Shown: positions 37,498 to 49,631, counted from the stretch's first letter. The stretch: 64,000 nucleotides of DNA from Paramecium pentaurelia (GCA_905183005.1 CAJJDO010000022.1:487151-551150); one strand, 5' to 3'. Program-made: numbers and translations. The notes: a model not told the origin generated them from the sequence alone.

Positions 37498-38093
37498 TCA
37501 TAATCCTGTATAACTCAATCCCATAAACTTTCTTTTTGCAATACCACTCCAAAACTTAGCATCAAATGTTCTTTTGCCATCTTTAAAGAATCTTAAATGA
37601 ATTTAGAATAATACTTACTTAGCTATTAATTCTTTTGCAAGAATATCTTTAAGTCCCTTCAAATATGCTTATATTTTATCTGTTTCACCTGGAGTTTCTT
37701 TGAGAAGTCCTCCAAGAAAGTTTTTTCTATCTCCACTTCTAGTTGGAATGGCTTCTCTGGCAATTTCATCAAGCTTTTTAGCAGCAACCTATTAATCTTG
37801 GTCATTTTCTATAATTTTTATCATATGTGCACACACTACCCATAAATATATTAATAAAATATCAGAAGGTCCTAGTAATTATATTAATTTAAAACCTTCA
37901 TAATTGTAATTTTTAAAGAATGTCATCAACCTGAAATATTCTAAAGATTCCAAGACTATTCCTCTTTAAGATTTTTAATCATCAAAGTAGGCTAAGCCAC
38001 ATAATGTTTTATCACTCTTCAATTTTGCATGACAGACCTTAATAATAAATTAAGAATTACAGATGGATCTATTGTGACTACTGTTTATTGCAT
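37498..38093 (-). CDS. ARPC3: Arp2/3 complex subunit 3 (p21-Arc)
   Basis: A 190-residue protein. The sequence follows ARPC3 along its length: the early CGLAYFDDQ segment, ESLEYFRLMTFFKNYNYEG, ILLIYLWVVCAHMIKIIE, the loop IPTRSGDRKNFLGGLL, then IQAYLKGLKDILAKEL and FWSGIAKRKFMGLSY. The subunit is part of the seven-protein complex that nucleates branched actin. One 23-bp intron (GTAATT...TTAAG) near the start joins DPS to VCHAK. The gene lies 5 kb from ARPC1 in this window. Confidence 0.85.
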
Positions 38094-38137
38094 CTATAAA
38101 TTATAGATTAATATAATAATAATAATATATATTAAAA

Positions 38138-40031
38138 TCAAAGTTTTTTATTCTTTAGCATTTTAACAAATTCTTCATAAGATATTTATCCATCTCCATT
38201 ATTATCACAATCAGTTAATATCTGATTCCAAACATCATCACCCAAATCACCCATAACTGCTTCTAATTCTTTTTTTGATATAAAACCATCTCCATTCTAT
38301 ATTATGAAAATAATTAACTTAATCAAAAATCTTAAATGCTTATTCAACTCTTTAAACTGATAATAATTTCTCTTAATTCATAGCTGCCATACAAAATTCT
38401 GAAAAATCAATCTAACCTGATTAGTTTATGTCAATTATCTATAATATTCTTTCAACTTCATCTTCTACTAATTTATGATCTGTTTAGATTTGTAGATATC
38501 CCTTCAATAATTCTTCTTTAGATAAAAAACCATCATTATTTTCATCTAATCTCTGAAATTCCTCTTGTAAATCTTATAACTCCTTTTGAGTTGACATTTA
38601 TGTAATCATATAAGACATTAATGCTTACTTTAAGATAGTCTCTGCCTATCAAAAAAAATATTGTTAAAAATACTTAAAATTATCTTAGATTATTTAAAGC
38701 TTTTTTATTTACTTAAGTAGATGGAGCATACTTTACTAGCCATGGATCATCTAGAGCTTATTTAGCAGATAATCTTTTATTAGGATCCATTCTAAGTAAT
38801 TTTGTTATGAATTCTTTAGCTTCTTTAGAAACAGTTTCCCAATCCTCGGCTATTTTAATTATGTAATTTAAATTTACGATCAAAAGTAAATTTACCCAAT
38901 TTAACTCTATCTAATATTTGATTTTCTGTTTTTCCAACAAATGGTGGATATCCACATAATAATATATACAATATCACTCCACAAGACCAAATATCACATT
39001 TTTCAGTATAAGAATGTCCAAGAACTTCAGGTGCTATATAATATGGCTATAAATAAGAATGATTTTTTGAAATACCGTTCCTAACCTTTTACTCATTACT
39101 TTTTAATTGTCAAATTTACGAGATGTACCAAAATCTATTACTTTTAATTAAGATTATGGATCTTCACTTATAAATATAATATTTTCAGGTTTCAAATCTC
39201 TATGTACTATATTTTATTCATGACAATGTAAAGTAGCCAATAATATTTATCGAATATAATCAGCAGCTATACTCTCACTAAATGAAGACATCTTCTTTAT
39301 TCGATCAAATAGTTCTCCTCCTGATAAATATCTATATATTCTAATAAAATTACTCAGTAACTAAATAATAATTATTCTCATCTTAATATAGTTCAAATAA
39401 TTTCACTATATGAGGATGATCTAAATTTCTTAGAATATTCATTTCAGAGAACAATCTTTATTCTTCTTCTTTAATTAATGAACTTTTTTTAATTTATTTT
39501 ATAGCTCTAACCAACCCAGTAGTTTTATGAGTGACCTTCCATACCTTACCAAAAGCACCTTAACCCAACACCTTACCAAAAATATAATGTTATCCTATTG
39601 ATCCCTCTTTCTCTTTAACAAATATATCAAACCCTAACTTTATTCTTTTTTTAGATTTTGAATCTGCTTCCTAACTACTTTTCATTAATTCAATTTTTAC
39701 TAAATATTAGTAACTTATTTCTACTTTTTTCATTTGTTATTTTTTATGATTGAAATATTTCAGGATTTTTATATTATTCTTCTTTCATAACAACAGCTTA
39801 TAATTATTCAGGTTCCTAATGTACTTCACTGTATTCACATTTTTAATTTTCAATTAATGCTTGAATTTCTTCAATTTGTGCATTTTTGCTACCTTACTAA
39901 GAAAGTAAGGCTTTTTATTCTGGAGGCTTTGAAGCCTCAGGATTTGGTGAAGTATCTAACTCATCTAAAATATTATAGAAAAGATAACCTCTTTATTATC
40001 TTGAATCATCTCTACAACATACATTACCCAT
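38138..40031 (-). CDS. Calcium-dependent protein kinase with acylated-type N-terminus
   Basis: A second CDPK. The start MGNVCC carries Gly2 followed by two cysteines, the usual signal for N-myristoylation and palmitoylation, so membrane attachment is likely. A Gln/Glu-rich linker of about 130 residues precedes the kinase domain: LGQGAFGKVWKV, RAIKQIKK, VHRDLKPENIIF, VIDFGTSR, GTPYYIAPEVL. Four EF-hand loops form the C-terminal calcium sensor, the last before EEFVKMLKNKKL. A 25-bp intron (GTAGAA...TTTAG) ends the linker; others lie within the kinase. The stop is TGA at 38138. Unlike the CDPK at 5192, it keeps a normal DFG. Confidence 0.9.
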
Positions 40032-40946
40032 AATGTATATATTTCAAACAAATGAATTAAATAAAAATATATTTTCAACTTACAATAAAATATTTTACTG
40101 AAAAATATTTGCTGATAATACAACTAAATTCATATAGCCCTTATTAATTTACAACATTTAATTATCAATTATTTTGATCTCTTTTTAATTTAAATATTAA
40201 ATTACTGACTTAAATTTTGTTTGGAATCCTATATTCTTAATAAATAAATTATAATTTACAAATCTAAATTACTTATTCCTGATTCTATTTTTTGTTTTGA
40301 GTAAAATCTTTCTTTGACTTATTTCACTATAAGTATTTAATAATAATATTTACTTAATTTAATAATTGCACTATATATTATATTATATCTGTAAAATAAT
40401 AGAATATTAATGTTTTTTTACATCTCTAATAATAATATTTAATTAATTTATTAGAAAGATAATTGACTTCATTTTTTCATTTTTACAAACTTAACATCAC
40501 CTATCTTAAATAGAATTTTTTTAAAGTTTACATTTAAAAGAAATTCTAAGTTAAAGTTTGAGAAAAGATCTTAATTTTGCTATTAATATGTCAGATATTT
40601 TAATATATATGAATGAATCCCGAAGATAGTTATGATTTAGTTTAAAAGTAAACAATTAATTAGCGATAAAAATATAATATATTTGATTCAAAATAATTTT
40701 AGTATATATACTTTAAACAATAAAAATTATGATATGTAGAACATTACAGATAGTTATGAGAAAATTTTTGTTTAAGACAAAGAAAACAAGGTTATTTTTT
40801 TATTAAATATTATCAGACTCTAATAATAAATTAAATGAAACAAAAATTATTATTTAATTCAATGCTTTCAATAAAATTAATATGATAAAATAAAATTGAA
40901 TCTTTTGTTACGTAACAATAAACAAATTAAAAAATCATTATGTTTA
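40032..40946. other. Intergenic, with a possible small plus-strand gene
   Basis: A 915-bp stretch. From ATG 40613 a plus-strand peptide NPEDSYDLVQKQTINQRQKY...FDSKQF reads well for about 33 codons, and NITDSYEKIFVQDKENK follows after a GT...TAG segment of 38 bp, but the phases do not join cleanly. It may be a small gene or a relic. The rest is AT-rich with no signal. Confidence 0.35.
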
Positions 40947-41903
40947 TCAAAATATTGAACACATACAGACTTTTGAATCTGTACTATCATATTTATTGGA
41001 TGAAATTCTCTTTTTTTATTTTTTTTAATTTTATTCTAACATACTTTATTTTATTTTATCTACTATCAATTATTTAAAAGCATCTTAATTCATCTAAAAA
41101 GATTAGTTGCTAATAGATCGTTTATATTCTTCATTAGTAAATGAGGATCCCTAAAAGTTTAATTTTTCAATAGCTTAAGTATAATCTTCCATCTAATAAT
41201 TTGCTAAATCTTATGCAGAGTTTATTAAACATTATAAAATTTATTTGTAATGATTTTTTGCTTAGACTGTTTCAAGTATCCACTTTAATATTTCTTTGTC
41301 TTAGATCTTTTACAATTAAATTTCTTCTTCTCCACTTATTTCATACTGTTTCAAACAATTAATTTCAAAATTAATCACATAATATATTTTATCAAGTGAA
41401 TAAGATTTTGGAGGAGTTTAGAGATTTGATTAATTTATTTGTTCTTCTTTGTTATTATTAAGAAGTTCCATCAATAATTATCCTTTTTTCTATAATTTTT
41501 TAGAGTATTGTCTATAATTAGTTCTAAAGCTATGTTTAATTATACTACATTGCACTACAAATGCTGGATTAAGTTTCTGCACTCTTCTATGAATCAATAC
41601 TTAAGCCTTTGATTTCTGATGATTTTTCATCAATTTTTTTAAATTACACAACTTTATTAATTTTTCTAACTTCTAGTAATTCAGTGTAAATGTAATTAAC
41701 CAAAAGTTCTTCATTATTGAATTAAGTTTTAAACCAAAAATCAAACTCTTTCAAGCTATCCTATCAAATAATATTATTAGTCACAATACTTGTAAGGTTT
41801 GGATTTTTTCAAGCAAAAATGCTCCATTCTAACATGAATTGATATTAGAGGATATAAAACAATTACTGATATCTTTACAGTAATTTGAAATCTCAAAAAT
41901 CAT
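40947..41903 (-). CDS. Orphan protein ending in a CaaX-type prenylation motif
   Basis: A 299-residue protein after removal of two introns (29 bp GTATTG...GATAG and 28 bp GTTAAT...ACTAG), both in phase. It is mostly helical and basic, for example KLEKLIKLCNLKKLMKN and VLIHRRVQKLNPAFVV. The extreme C-terminus is VCMCSIF followed by TGA: Cys-Ser-Ile-Phe at the end is a CaaX box, with another cysteine two residues before, as in proteins that are both prenylated and palmitoylated. No GTPase motifs are present and no family was recognised. Role unknown; membrane attachment is inferred. Confidence 0.65.
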
Positions 41904-41979
41904 TAATATAAATAATATTTTAATTAAATAAGGAAAATTGATTGATTTGTTTAATAATGATGTCATATAATCAATAACT

Positions 41980-42771
41980 TCATAATTTCATTATTAAATT
42001 CACATAATTCTAATTATATGAAACATTTTTTGGATCAAATCTTTTAATAAGTAACTTTACTTTTTTAAAATGACTAAGTATCTTAGATATCAAACATATA
42101 AGTAAAATAAACCATACAGTATATGAAAATACTAAACAAGAGATTAATAATCTATCTTTGGCAATTTCATCATACAATTCAAAAAAGGAAAAGTATGTTA
42201 AAACTCCAAAAATAGTTAGAGTTATAAATAAAAATAAACATTCCAATAATAAAGAAGATTTACTTTGTTTCCATTAACTAAAATCAAAATTAACAACACC
42301 ATTGACATGTCTATATTAATTACAATTTTTGCATTAGATTTGTTCTAAATAAGGACCTTATTAAAGGTATTAATCAGCACATTTTTGATGAGCTTGAGAA
42401 CATTAACAAATAGGAAATACATTTTATATATTTCCACAAAAACAGCAACCTTTTGGTGAAATAGATATCATAGCATCGTCAGTTTGGTTTCTGATTTATA
42501 ATGAATTTGATTAATCATTATTATTTATTAATATATTGGTTTCATTAGGAGACCCTTTTTATTAGATAGAATTATCAAATTACAAAAAGTCTCCTTAACT
42601 GGTTTTATATTTGATTACAGTCGCTTATTCATCTTATTTATCAATAATAGAGTTTCTTGATTTTTCTACTTTAACTGACTATGAGATTTTATTATTATTC
42701 TTATTATTCTTTGATTGATCTTTAAAATGATTGATTATTTAAGGAGATTAAGGAGCTTTAATTAATGACAT
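41980..42771 (-). CDS. RING-CH (MARCH-like) membrane protein
   Basis: A 263-residue single-exon protein. A Ser/Asn/Gln-rich N-terminus leads to a RING-CH-like zinc site: CCFCG, CQCSQAHQKCADQYL, CKNCNQY, spaced as in the variant RING of MARCH ubiquitin ligases (a Cys where classic RING has His, and the reverse). Two hydrophobic segments follow: LECLFLFITLTIFGVLTYFS and LISCLVFSYTVWFILLICLI, giving the MARCH layout of an N-terminal finger and two membrane passes. The tail is basic. It probably ubiquitinates membrane proteins in the endomembrane system. The stop TGA is at 41980. Confidence 0.75.
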
Positions 42772-43018
42772 ATGATATTTATCATATTAAATTAACTCAT
42801 GGATTGTAAATATATATTATAAAAAGTGAAGTGAACTTTTAGTTAAAATATTACTTAATTAAGAGTTTATTATATATAATATAAAATTTATAAATGAAAA
42901 ATATAGAATTAACAATGACATTAATTTATTTATTCATAGTTATTAGTTTAATTGATTTTCCTATTAAATTATGGATTTCAATTATATTTTAGAATATAAA
43001 TATTATTATTAATAAAAA

Positions 43019-44185
43019 ATGACTGAATCCTATCTGAAATAATAAAAGTTGGTAACTCATACTTGGTCACCAGATGGCTAATTTGTTGCTCTTTCTATTA
43101 AGAATACCAGCAATGCAGATATTTATAAAATTGGTTAATTAGAGAAGATTGGAACATGGTAAAAAGTATCTACGTTGAAGGATGCATCATAATAAATTAA
43201 TGTGTTATCTTGGTCAATAGATAACAAAATATTAATTGGAAGTGATGATAGAAGCGTAAATTTTAAGATGATGATAGGTTTTTGTATATAGAAATATAAA
43301 TAATTAATGGAACAAAGATTTAGTCATTATCACAAATGAGAAGGCTATTTTATCAGGAGAATGGGCTCCAAATGGATAAAAATGTGTAGTTGGAACTGCA
43401 TGTCATAAAGCTTTTGTTTTATTTTTTGAAGAAAAAAATAATTGGTGGCATAATTAATAGATCAATTGTTTTTATTCAAGTGTAACTGCATGCAGATTTC
43501 ATCCAAGTGGAAGAGTATTAGGATTAGGATCAACTGATCAAACATTTAAATTAGTTTCATGTGTGATATAAGAAAATATGAATTTTGAAGATTAATCATA
43601 TAATGGTCTTTTTAAGGATATTAGAACATTTGGAGAAATCCTTGTAACTATAAATTTAAATGGATGGATTAATTCTATTGATTTTACTTAATCAGGTAAT
43701 AAATTTGCTGTTGCAGCACATACAGGATTAATTAAATAATATTCATTTAATGAAGATGGTAGTTTAATTGTTGATAATGAAGATAAAAATGTAAATTATA
43801 TATATATATATAAATATTAGGCAACTTATATAAAGGAGACAAAACCATTTAATAAAATAATATATTTAAATGATTCCACTTTAGTAGGAGTAGGATATGA
43901 TAGGAAACCAGTTTTATTGAGTAGTGAACCTACTTTAAAATTTACATCAATTATTGAAAAATGTTTAGCTGCAGAAGGAGAAGTATAGAAATCTGGAAGT
44001 ATTGCTGCTGCAAAGTAAATGTTTTCTGGAAAAGGTACAAAATGATATTTATTATTATTATAGGATAAAAAACAGAAGATGATAAATTTGGACATTAAAC
44101 AGCCATCACTTGTATTAATAAAGTTAGTGATAGCTTAATATCTACAAGTGATGTTAATGGTATTATTAACTTTTGGAGAATATGA
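43019..44185 (+). CDS. ARPC1: Arp2/3 complex subunit 1 (WD40 propeller, p41-Arc)
   Basis: A WD40 protein of about 360 residues matching ARPC1, the propeller subunit of the actin-nucleating Arp2/3 complex. Diagnostic stretches: THTWSPDGQFVALS, NKDLVII...AILSGEWAPNGQKCVVG, NNWWHNQQI, ACRFHPSGRVLGLGSTDQTF, NGWINSIDFTQSGNKFAVAAH, STLVGVGYDRKPVLL, and the end ISTSDVNGIINFWRI. Introns lie near 43255-43310 (border unresolved), 43790-43820 (30 bp, AT-dinucleotide-rich) and 44035-44062. The stop is TGA at 44183. Its partner ARPC3 lies at 37498-38093. Confidence 0.85.
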
Positions 44186-44319
44186 TATAATAAAACAATC
44201 ATATCACACATTAAAATTAGTAAATATATATATATATATAATAATCTATAATTTCTTTAATATTTACCTTATACAACATATGTCATTAGATAATAATAAA
44301 TTATAATATCGAATTAGTA

Positions 44320-45417
44320 TCATTATTTTAATAATTATGCTTATTCTCTCAAATATTATTCCATATTTATTTCTGCATTCGAAATAGCAAATCCACATTT
44401 AGCCTCTTAATATAAATAACGATCATTCTCAACCATTTCTAAAGCCTTCAAAAAACTATTCTTTCCTTCATTATATGATCCCATTTAAGCAGATACAGCT
44501 CCTAGTTTCATATGTCCTTTTATAATACTTTCTGTATCTTTTAACTCATTTGCTAATAATAAAAACTTCTCTATGAATAACTAAAACATGATTAAATTTA
44601 TACTTTCATTTTTTCAGCATTATCATATAAACCTTTTTGTCCTATTCTACCAATATTGGCAATAGCAATTGTTTATCCTAATTTGCTTGACATATTCATT
44701 GCATGCTTTAGAGCTTACTAAAAGTAAAACATAGATAACTAAGTATTAGCATCATAACATAAACCCAGATTTATTGATGCCAAGAATTTACCATTACTAT
44801 CAGATATCTCTTCATGTTTCTTATGGAATTCAATTGCTTTTTCTATAAACTTTGGATTTGATTCAGCCATTAACTAATAGTCTGCTCCTATACAATTATA
44901 AGCTAAACCACATCCATGCTAATCATCTATTTTAGTGCATATTTATAAAAATCTCTCATATTATTATATAGCTTAACTCCATTTACCCATATTGTCCAAT
45001 AATACTCCCATACTATAGTAAGCTCTTCCTTCATCTTTGATCTTACCTGCTCTTTTACAAGCAAATGCCAACATTTCATAATCTTTCAATCTTCTTTGAG
45101 CCTATAGATATATACATAATTCAGGAGTTTAGAGACTTTTTGGATCGTTTTATTTTTCTGACAATTGAATTTTATTTTTCTCTTTAGCTATTATTAAATA
45201 ATACATTCATGTTCTTAAATCTAGCTGGAGTATTAAAAAAACAGGGTAGTTCTATTCTTTGTGGTTAGTTAGTTGTTATTGAACATCCTTAAGTTTAAGA
45301 AAACAATCTGAAATTCCTTACTTAATTTTCTTCTGCCATAGAAGAAGTAGGTCTAACAGAATAATTTCGATGGGACTTGTTTTATGAATTTCTACAGACT
45401 TAAAGTGATTATTTCAT
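44320..45417 (-). CDS. TPR-repeat protein (TTC29-like pattern)
   Basis: A protein of about 340 residues with at least five tetratricopeptide repeats: YYSMGVLLDNMGKWSQAIQQ, AYNCIGADYQLMAES, AIEFHKKHEEISDSNGKFLA, IAIANIGRIGQKGLYDNAEK and KLGAVSAQMGSYNEGKNSF. The N-terminal 90 residues are basic and Ser-rich. A 23-bp intron (GTATAA...TTTTAG) interrupts the fourth repeat; an early intron near 45200 is needed but its borders are unresolved (a GAG-ending 25-bp choice fits phase). The repeat spacing of about 40 residues with EFHK-type helices resembles the axonemal protein TTC29, but the assignment is tentative. The gene at 49632 has the same style. Confidence 0.7.
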
Positions 45418-46237
45418 ATATTAAATTATAATATATTTTTATTATATGTAATTAATCAAATTATAATATGAATAATCTGATATATTTTAATTTATTTGTT
45501 CTCATTTCCTTTTTGAAGTTTTCTATATAATTAAAATGAAAATCAAACAAAAAAACATCTTTTTAAAGTAAAAATATAATATTTATTAAGATTTTTTTTT
45601 TAAATTAAATTTTAAATTAGATACTAGTTCTTATTTTACTAAATTAAAAAACCTTACCGGTTATAGTATTCGAATTTAAATTATTAATTAAATGATAATT
45701 TATTAATTCTTATTCCTATTATAATTGATTGTATTAAAATTTATGAAATTAATATTAATATAGATTTTTATTCTTTTTTCTTGGAAGTAAAATGTTTCAT
45801 TGATTCTTTTATTTCTTTATATCTTAATAATTAAGTTAATAGAAAAATAATTAATTATATTCAAACATATCTTTTAAAAATAAATGATATTTAATTATTG
45901 ATTTACTTTATTTTATAATAATCTATACTATGGTCCCTATTTTTCTAATTTTTATTATACAAAATATTTATTAATGTTTATGACTAATCTTTTAATTAAT
46001 TCTCCAGTCCTTCCTCTTTAAATTAAATTCAATAAAGTTAAAGAAATTTAAGATTCTTAAGATTTTTATCTGAATACTTTATAATATACTCTTAAATAAC
46101 AAATAATTTATACATTATTGATAATATTAATATAAATTTTATCAATAAAGAGTATAAAGTAGTAATTTTAGATTAATATTTAAGATGAGAAATAGGAATA
46201 AATATAAATAATTATAAAATATAATTACAAGTTAATT
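45418..46237. other. Intergenic, nothing recognised
   Basis: 820 bp of very AT-rich sequence between a gene start and a gene end on the same strand. A few frames are open because only TGA stops, but none has a plausible composition or start. It may contain the promoter of the TPR gene. Confidence 0.4.
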
Positions 46238-47501
46238 TCAAAATTCTTATTTCTCTATTTATTATAATAGATTCTAGTAATATGTAATATTCTAATACTA
46301 AATTGTATATATACTTTTTACGCATTTTATTTAAAAAATTTACTCATTTCTCTGACTACAAAATAATAATTTTCTGAAAAATTCCTTTTCAAAAACTTAA
46401 TATCTGAACCTAATTTATTTGTAATAAGGGAAAAGAGAGAAACTTTCATTGTCAATTCTTTTTCTAGCTACAATAGTATTAAAATAAATCACTTATTTTA
46501 AATTAGATAATGATTTTTCAATTTCATTTTCTTTTGTAGTTAATAATTATTTAATTATATTTAAGCCATTATTTTAAATTTCAGATACATAGTTAACTTA
46601 TTTTTTGAGTTATTCATTTAAAGTTTATATCTATAATTTTAATTAATCTCTTTTTTGAATTAACTCAATTAAAACCTATTAAATTTAATGATATTTTTAC
46701 TTAAAATTCATTTAATTCAATTTTAATCTAAATATACATGATATAGAATTACTTATCAGTGTCATTTAAAATGCAATTATTCTGATCATTTTAAAATATC
46801 TTGCTTGTTTAACGAGATCTAAAGTTTTCAACATTTATCTCTAATATTTTCTCATATTCTGGTATAAAATAGGTTTAAAAAATATTTATTTATTCAAAAT
46901 AATATTTACTACTTATTTTAATAATCTTACCTAACATTTATTTGATTCTTCATTAAAATTTTATAATTCTGAAGGATTGGAGTAGCATTTTAAATAAAAA
47001 GATAAAATTAGTTTATTTTTGTTTCTATTTCTTAATCAATTATATTTTCAGCAAAATCTGGAAAAATAGAAATCAATAAATTAGCATAGTTCTCTTACTA
47101 TTCATTAGAATTACTTTCCTTTATATATTGTTATCTTAAAAATGTTTAAACTTCTTGAGAATACCACAAAAATGAAAAATGAGATAATTATTTCATGAAA
47201 TGGTTTAACATTATTAATCTTTAATAAATTACTTATAGACTCATATTTCCCTATATTTAAATTGCAATTACTTTACTTATATAACTTTTGGAGGTAATGC
47301 AGGTATATAACAGTATTACCATTTTAATGCAAGTAAGGATCTTAATTAATAAAATTCACTAAAACGATGTTAAATCTAAAAATTCCCTGTATTATCTTAT
47401 CCTTCTATATTATAAATTACAAATTCCTCTTGATTTTAATTAATTGTTGGATCCTTAACTCTGACAACTATTTTATTTTATTCAATAATATTATTTTACA
47501 T
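46238..47501 (-). CDS. PX-domain protein, sorting-nexin-like
   Basis: The N-terminal 110 residues form a PX phosphoinositide-binding domain: IVVRVKDPT, EFVIYNIEG, then HRFSEFYQLRSLL and the loop IPALPPK, where Arg and the PP-K turn bind the lipid head group. The rest is helical and coiled-coil (LIELIQKRDQLKLQIQTLN), as in sorting nexins with BAR domains, so a role in endosome sorting is likely. Short introns occur (around 47240, and GTAAGATTATTAAAATAAG near 46930); the last part, up to TGA at 46238, is less certain. It shares a 44-bp divergent gap with the phosphatase gene at 47546. Confidence 0.7.
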
Positions 47502-47545
47502 TTATAAATATTAATATACACTTCCCCGTTTTAATTAATTTAATA
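47502..47545. promoter_or_regulatory. 44-bp divergent promoter region
   Basis: Only 44 bp separate the start codons of the PX gene (minus strand) and the phosphatase gene (plus strand). Both promoters and 5' leaders must fit here or reach into coding sequence. It is AT-rich with one short CCCCG run. Confidence 0.5.
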
Positions 47546-48346
47546 ATGGAATACATTTCTAAATCAAATATTGCTAAAATGGTAGGAAATACTTTAGTAA
47601 ATGCTTCAACAACTGAAAGATGTAAGAAAATCATCTCATGGAGTTGGGAAATGTTAGGTTCAATCTTAATAATGATGGGATCTCCTATCTCAGTTAAGGG
47701 TTTAGATTTTGATAATGATTACAAAGATAAAATAACTGCAAAATAGACAGAAAAAGAGTTTACTCTTGTATTAGATTTAGATGAAACTTTAATACACTCT
47801 GATATGGAAAGAACTTCATTTCTTGATGAAGAAATCCTTGTGAAAATAGGGAACACGATAGAAAAATATTATGTCAAAATTAGACCATTTGCAAGAGATT
47901 TCTTGAAAGCTTTATCTAAATATTTTGAATTGGTTATTTTTACAGCAGCTCTAAAGGAATATGCAGACAAAGTAATTGATTATTTAGATCCAAGTGGATT
48001 CATCAAGAGAAGATACTATAGAGATGTAACAAAATTAATTATAATTTTTTAGAGTTGTACTAAGAAAGATGGAGTATTTTATAAAGATTTAACAAAAATT
48101 AATTCAAATTTGGATAAAACCTTTATTATTGATAATTCTTCATCTGGAATGTCATTAAATCCACGTATTTAATTTGATTTATAATTAGAAAATGGAATAC
48201 TTATAAAATCATGGTATAATGATTTGAAGGATTAAGAATTAAAAACCTATGAAGCAATGTTAAAAAAGAATGTTAAGCCAAAAGAAAATATAGTAAAATG
48301 TATAAGTTAAATGAAAAGAAAGTATCCTAAAAATGTATTAAATTGA
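47546..48346 (+). CDS. CTD-type (SCP/Dullard-like) HAD protein phosphatase
   Basis: A 257-residue phosphatase of the FCP/SCP group, which dephosphorylates serine in the RNA polymerase II tail or other nuclear and membrane targets. The catalytic signature LVLDLDETLIHSD gives D77-L-D79-E-T; the first Asp is the nucleophile. Further blocks are KIRPFARDFLKALSKYFELV, IFTAALKEYADKVID, DLTKINSNLDKTFIIDNSSS and WYND. A 27-bp intron (GTAACA...TTTTAG) follows RRYYRD. An N-terminal stretch of 70 residues precedes the domain and lacks a convincing membrane anchor. The stop is TGA at 48344, 12 bp from the stop of the opposite gene. Confidence 0.9.
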
Positions 48347-48358
48347 TTTAATTAAATA

Positions 48359-48751
48359 TCACTATTATTATGAAGAATCGTCTTCATCATCTTACTCATC
48401 ATCAGGTTACCAATCATCACTATTATCACTTTAATTTTATTCCTATTCCATTTAAGCTAAGTTTTATAATTCAGTCATTCTAATCTGTAATTCATTTAAT
48501 AATTATTATAAAGTAGGTTTTATTTACCTTTAATTTTATATCTCTTTTACATAAATATCAATCTCCGTTCTATCTATAAACATATTCAAATTTGATAAAT
48601 TATCTTCACAAATATTTGCAATAGTTGTTACTTTTTTAATACTTCTTAAAATCTTCATACTATTACTTGTTTCTAAATCGTAACATACTTTAAGTTATTT
48701 ATTTTAATAAGCTGTATATACAGTCACTTATTTTCCATCTTCTTATTGCAT
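48359..48751 (-). CDS. Small acidic-tailed protein, unknown function
   Basis: A 130-residue single-exon frame. The first 75 residues look globular (VTVYTAYQNKQLKVCYDLET, CEDNLSNLNMFIDRTEIDIY). A helical stretch follows, and the last 30 residues are Asp/Glu/Gln/Ser-rich (SDNSDDWQPDDEQDDEDDSS). Acidic tails of this kind are common in nuclear or chaperone proteins. No family was recognised. It converges with the phosphatase gene, with 12 bp between stops. Confidence 0.6.
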
Positions 48752-48905
48752 ATGAATTAATTTATATAAAAATATTATTTCATTAATTCATGAAAATTGA
48801 TATAAGTATTTTCTGAAAATTAACTTTCCTTATCTTATCTTAATTTAATTTTTTCTTATATATGTTATAACATTCCTCAAAATTATTATATTTTTAATAT
48901 ATAAA

Positions 48906-49199
48906 ATGAAATTTGATGAAATTATTAAAAAATATGTGAGTCCAATTAAGAGATTTGATCATGTACTTCCAAATAATTATACAGCCTAAGATATCTATCA
49001 TTATTATGAAGATTTGGTAATTGAAATAGTAATGTAGGCTAAATTTAATGAAATTGAATCATTCACAAAAATCAGATTTTCAAGAAAGTTTGCAGAAGTA
49101 GCATAAACTTAAGATTAAATGGATTGGTTGAATGACAGAGCAAAAGAAATTTCTAATGTTGCTATGAGTTTATTCAAACTTAGATTTCCTTAATTGTGA
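48906..49199 (+). CDS. Small hypothetical protein, 97 residues
   Basis: A single-exon frame, MKFDEIIKKYVSPIKRFD onward, with balanced composition and amphipathic helices (IYHYYEDLVIEIVMQAKF; FAEVAQTQDQMDWLNDRA). It has no cysteines, no membrane segment and no recognised domain. Composition and clean ends suggest a real gene. It is divergent from the acidic-tail gene across 154 bp. Confidence 0.55.
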
Positions 49200-49631
49200 A
49201 AAAGTGAAAATATTAAAAATTAAAAATTAATGTTCATTATTTAGTAATACATAGATAGAAAATGTCTTTTAAAAATTTCTAAGAATGGATTTTATTAAAA
49301 TTAAGATTTTTGATGTGTCTTGTGACATCTTCAAAATTTCAATTATTGTTTTTAGTCTAATCATTATTATATTTTTATCTTTCATAATGGATGGCTTTTA
49401 TTTTAACTAAAATATTTTTCTTAATTTTAACTCTACCAATCTAATTCTTGAATAGAGGCCATATTTATATAAGTTTATTTATTTTTTTTATTAAGAAAAT
49501 TCTATTTTAGCATCTCTATATCATCTAATAACTTATTAATTGATTATTCATTTAAATATTATTATGGTCTTTTCAACTAAATTTTTTATTAAGTCGAATT
49601 CATTTTATTATAATAAAAATATTGTTTTTTA
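49200..49631. other. Intergenic, with a weak membrane-protein-like frame
   Basis: A 432-bp stretch. From ATG 49285 a plus-strand frame starts MDFIKIKIFDVSCDIFKI and continues with a hydrophobic segment (ISIIVFSLIIIIFLSFI), then becomes AT-driven low complexity and runs antisense into the TPR gene. It is reported as a weak candidate and not called as a gene. Confidence 0.3.

Noticed and set aside
43826..44095. Minus-strand frame of 89 codons
   Set aside because: It is antisense to the last WD40 blades of ARPC1.
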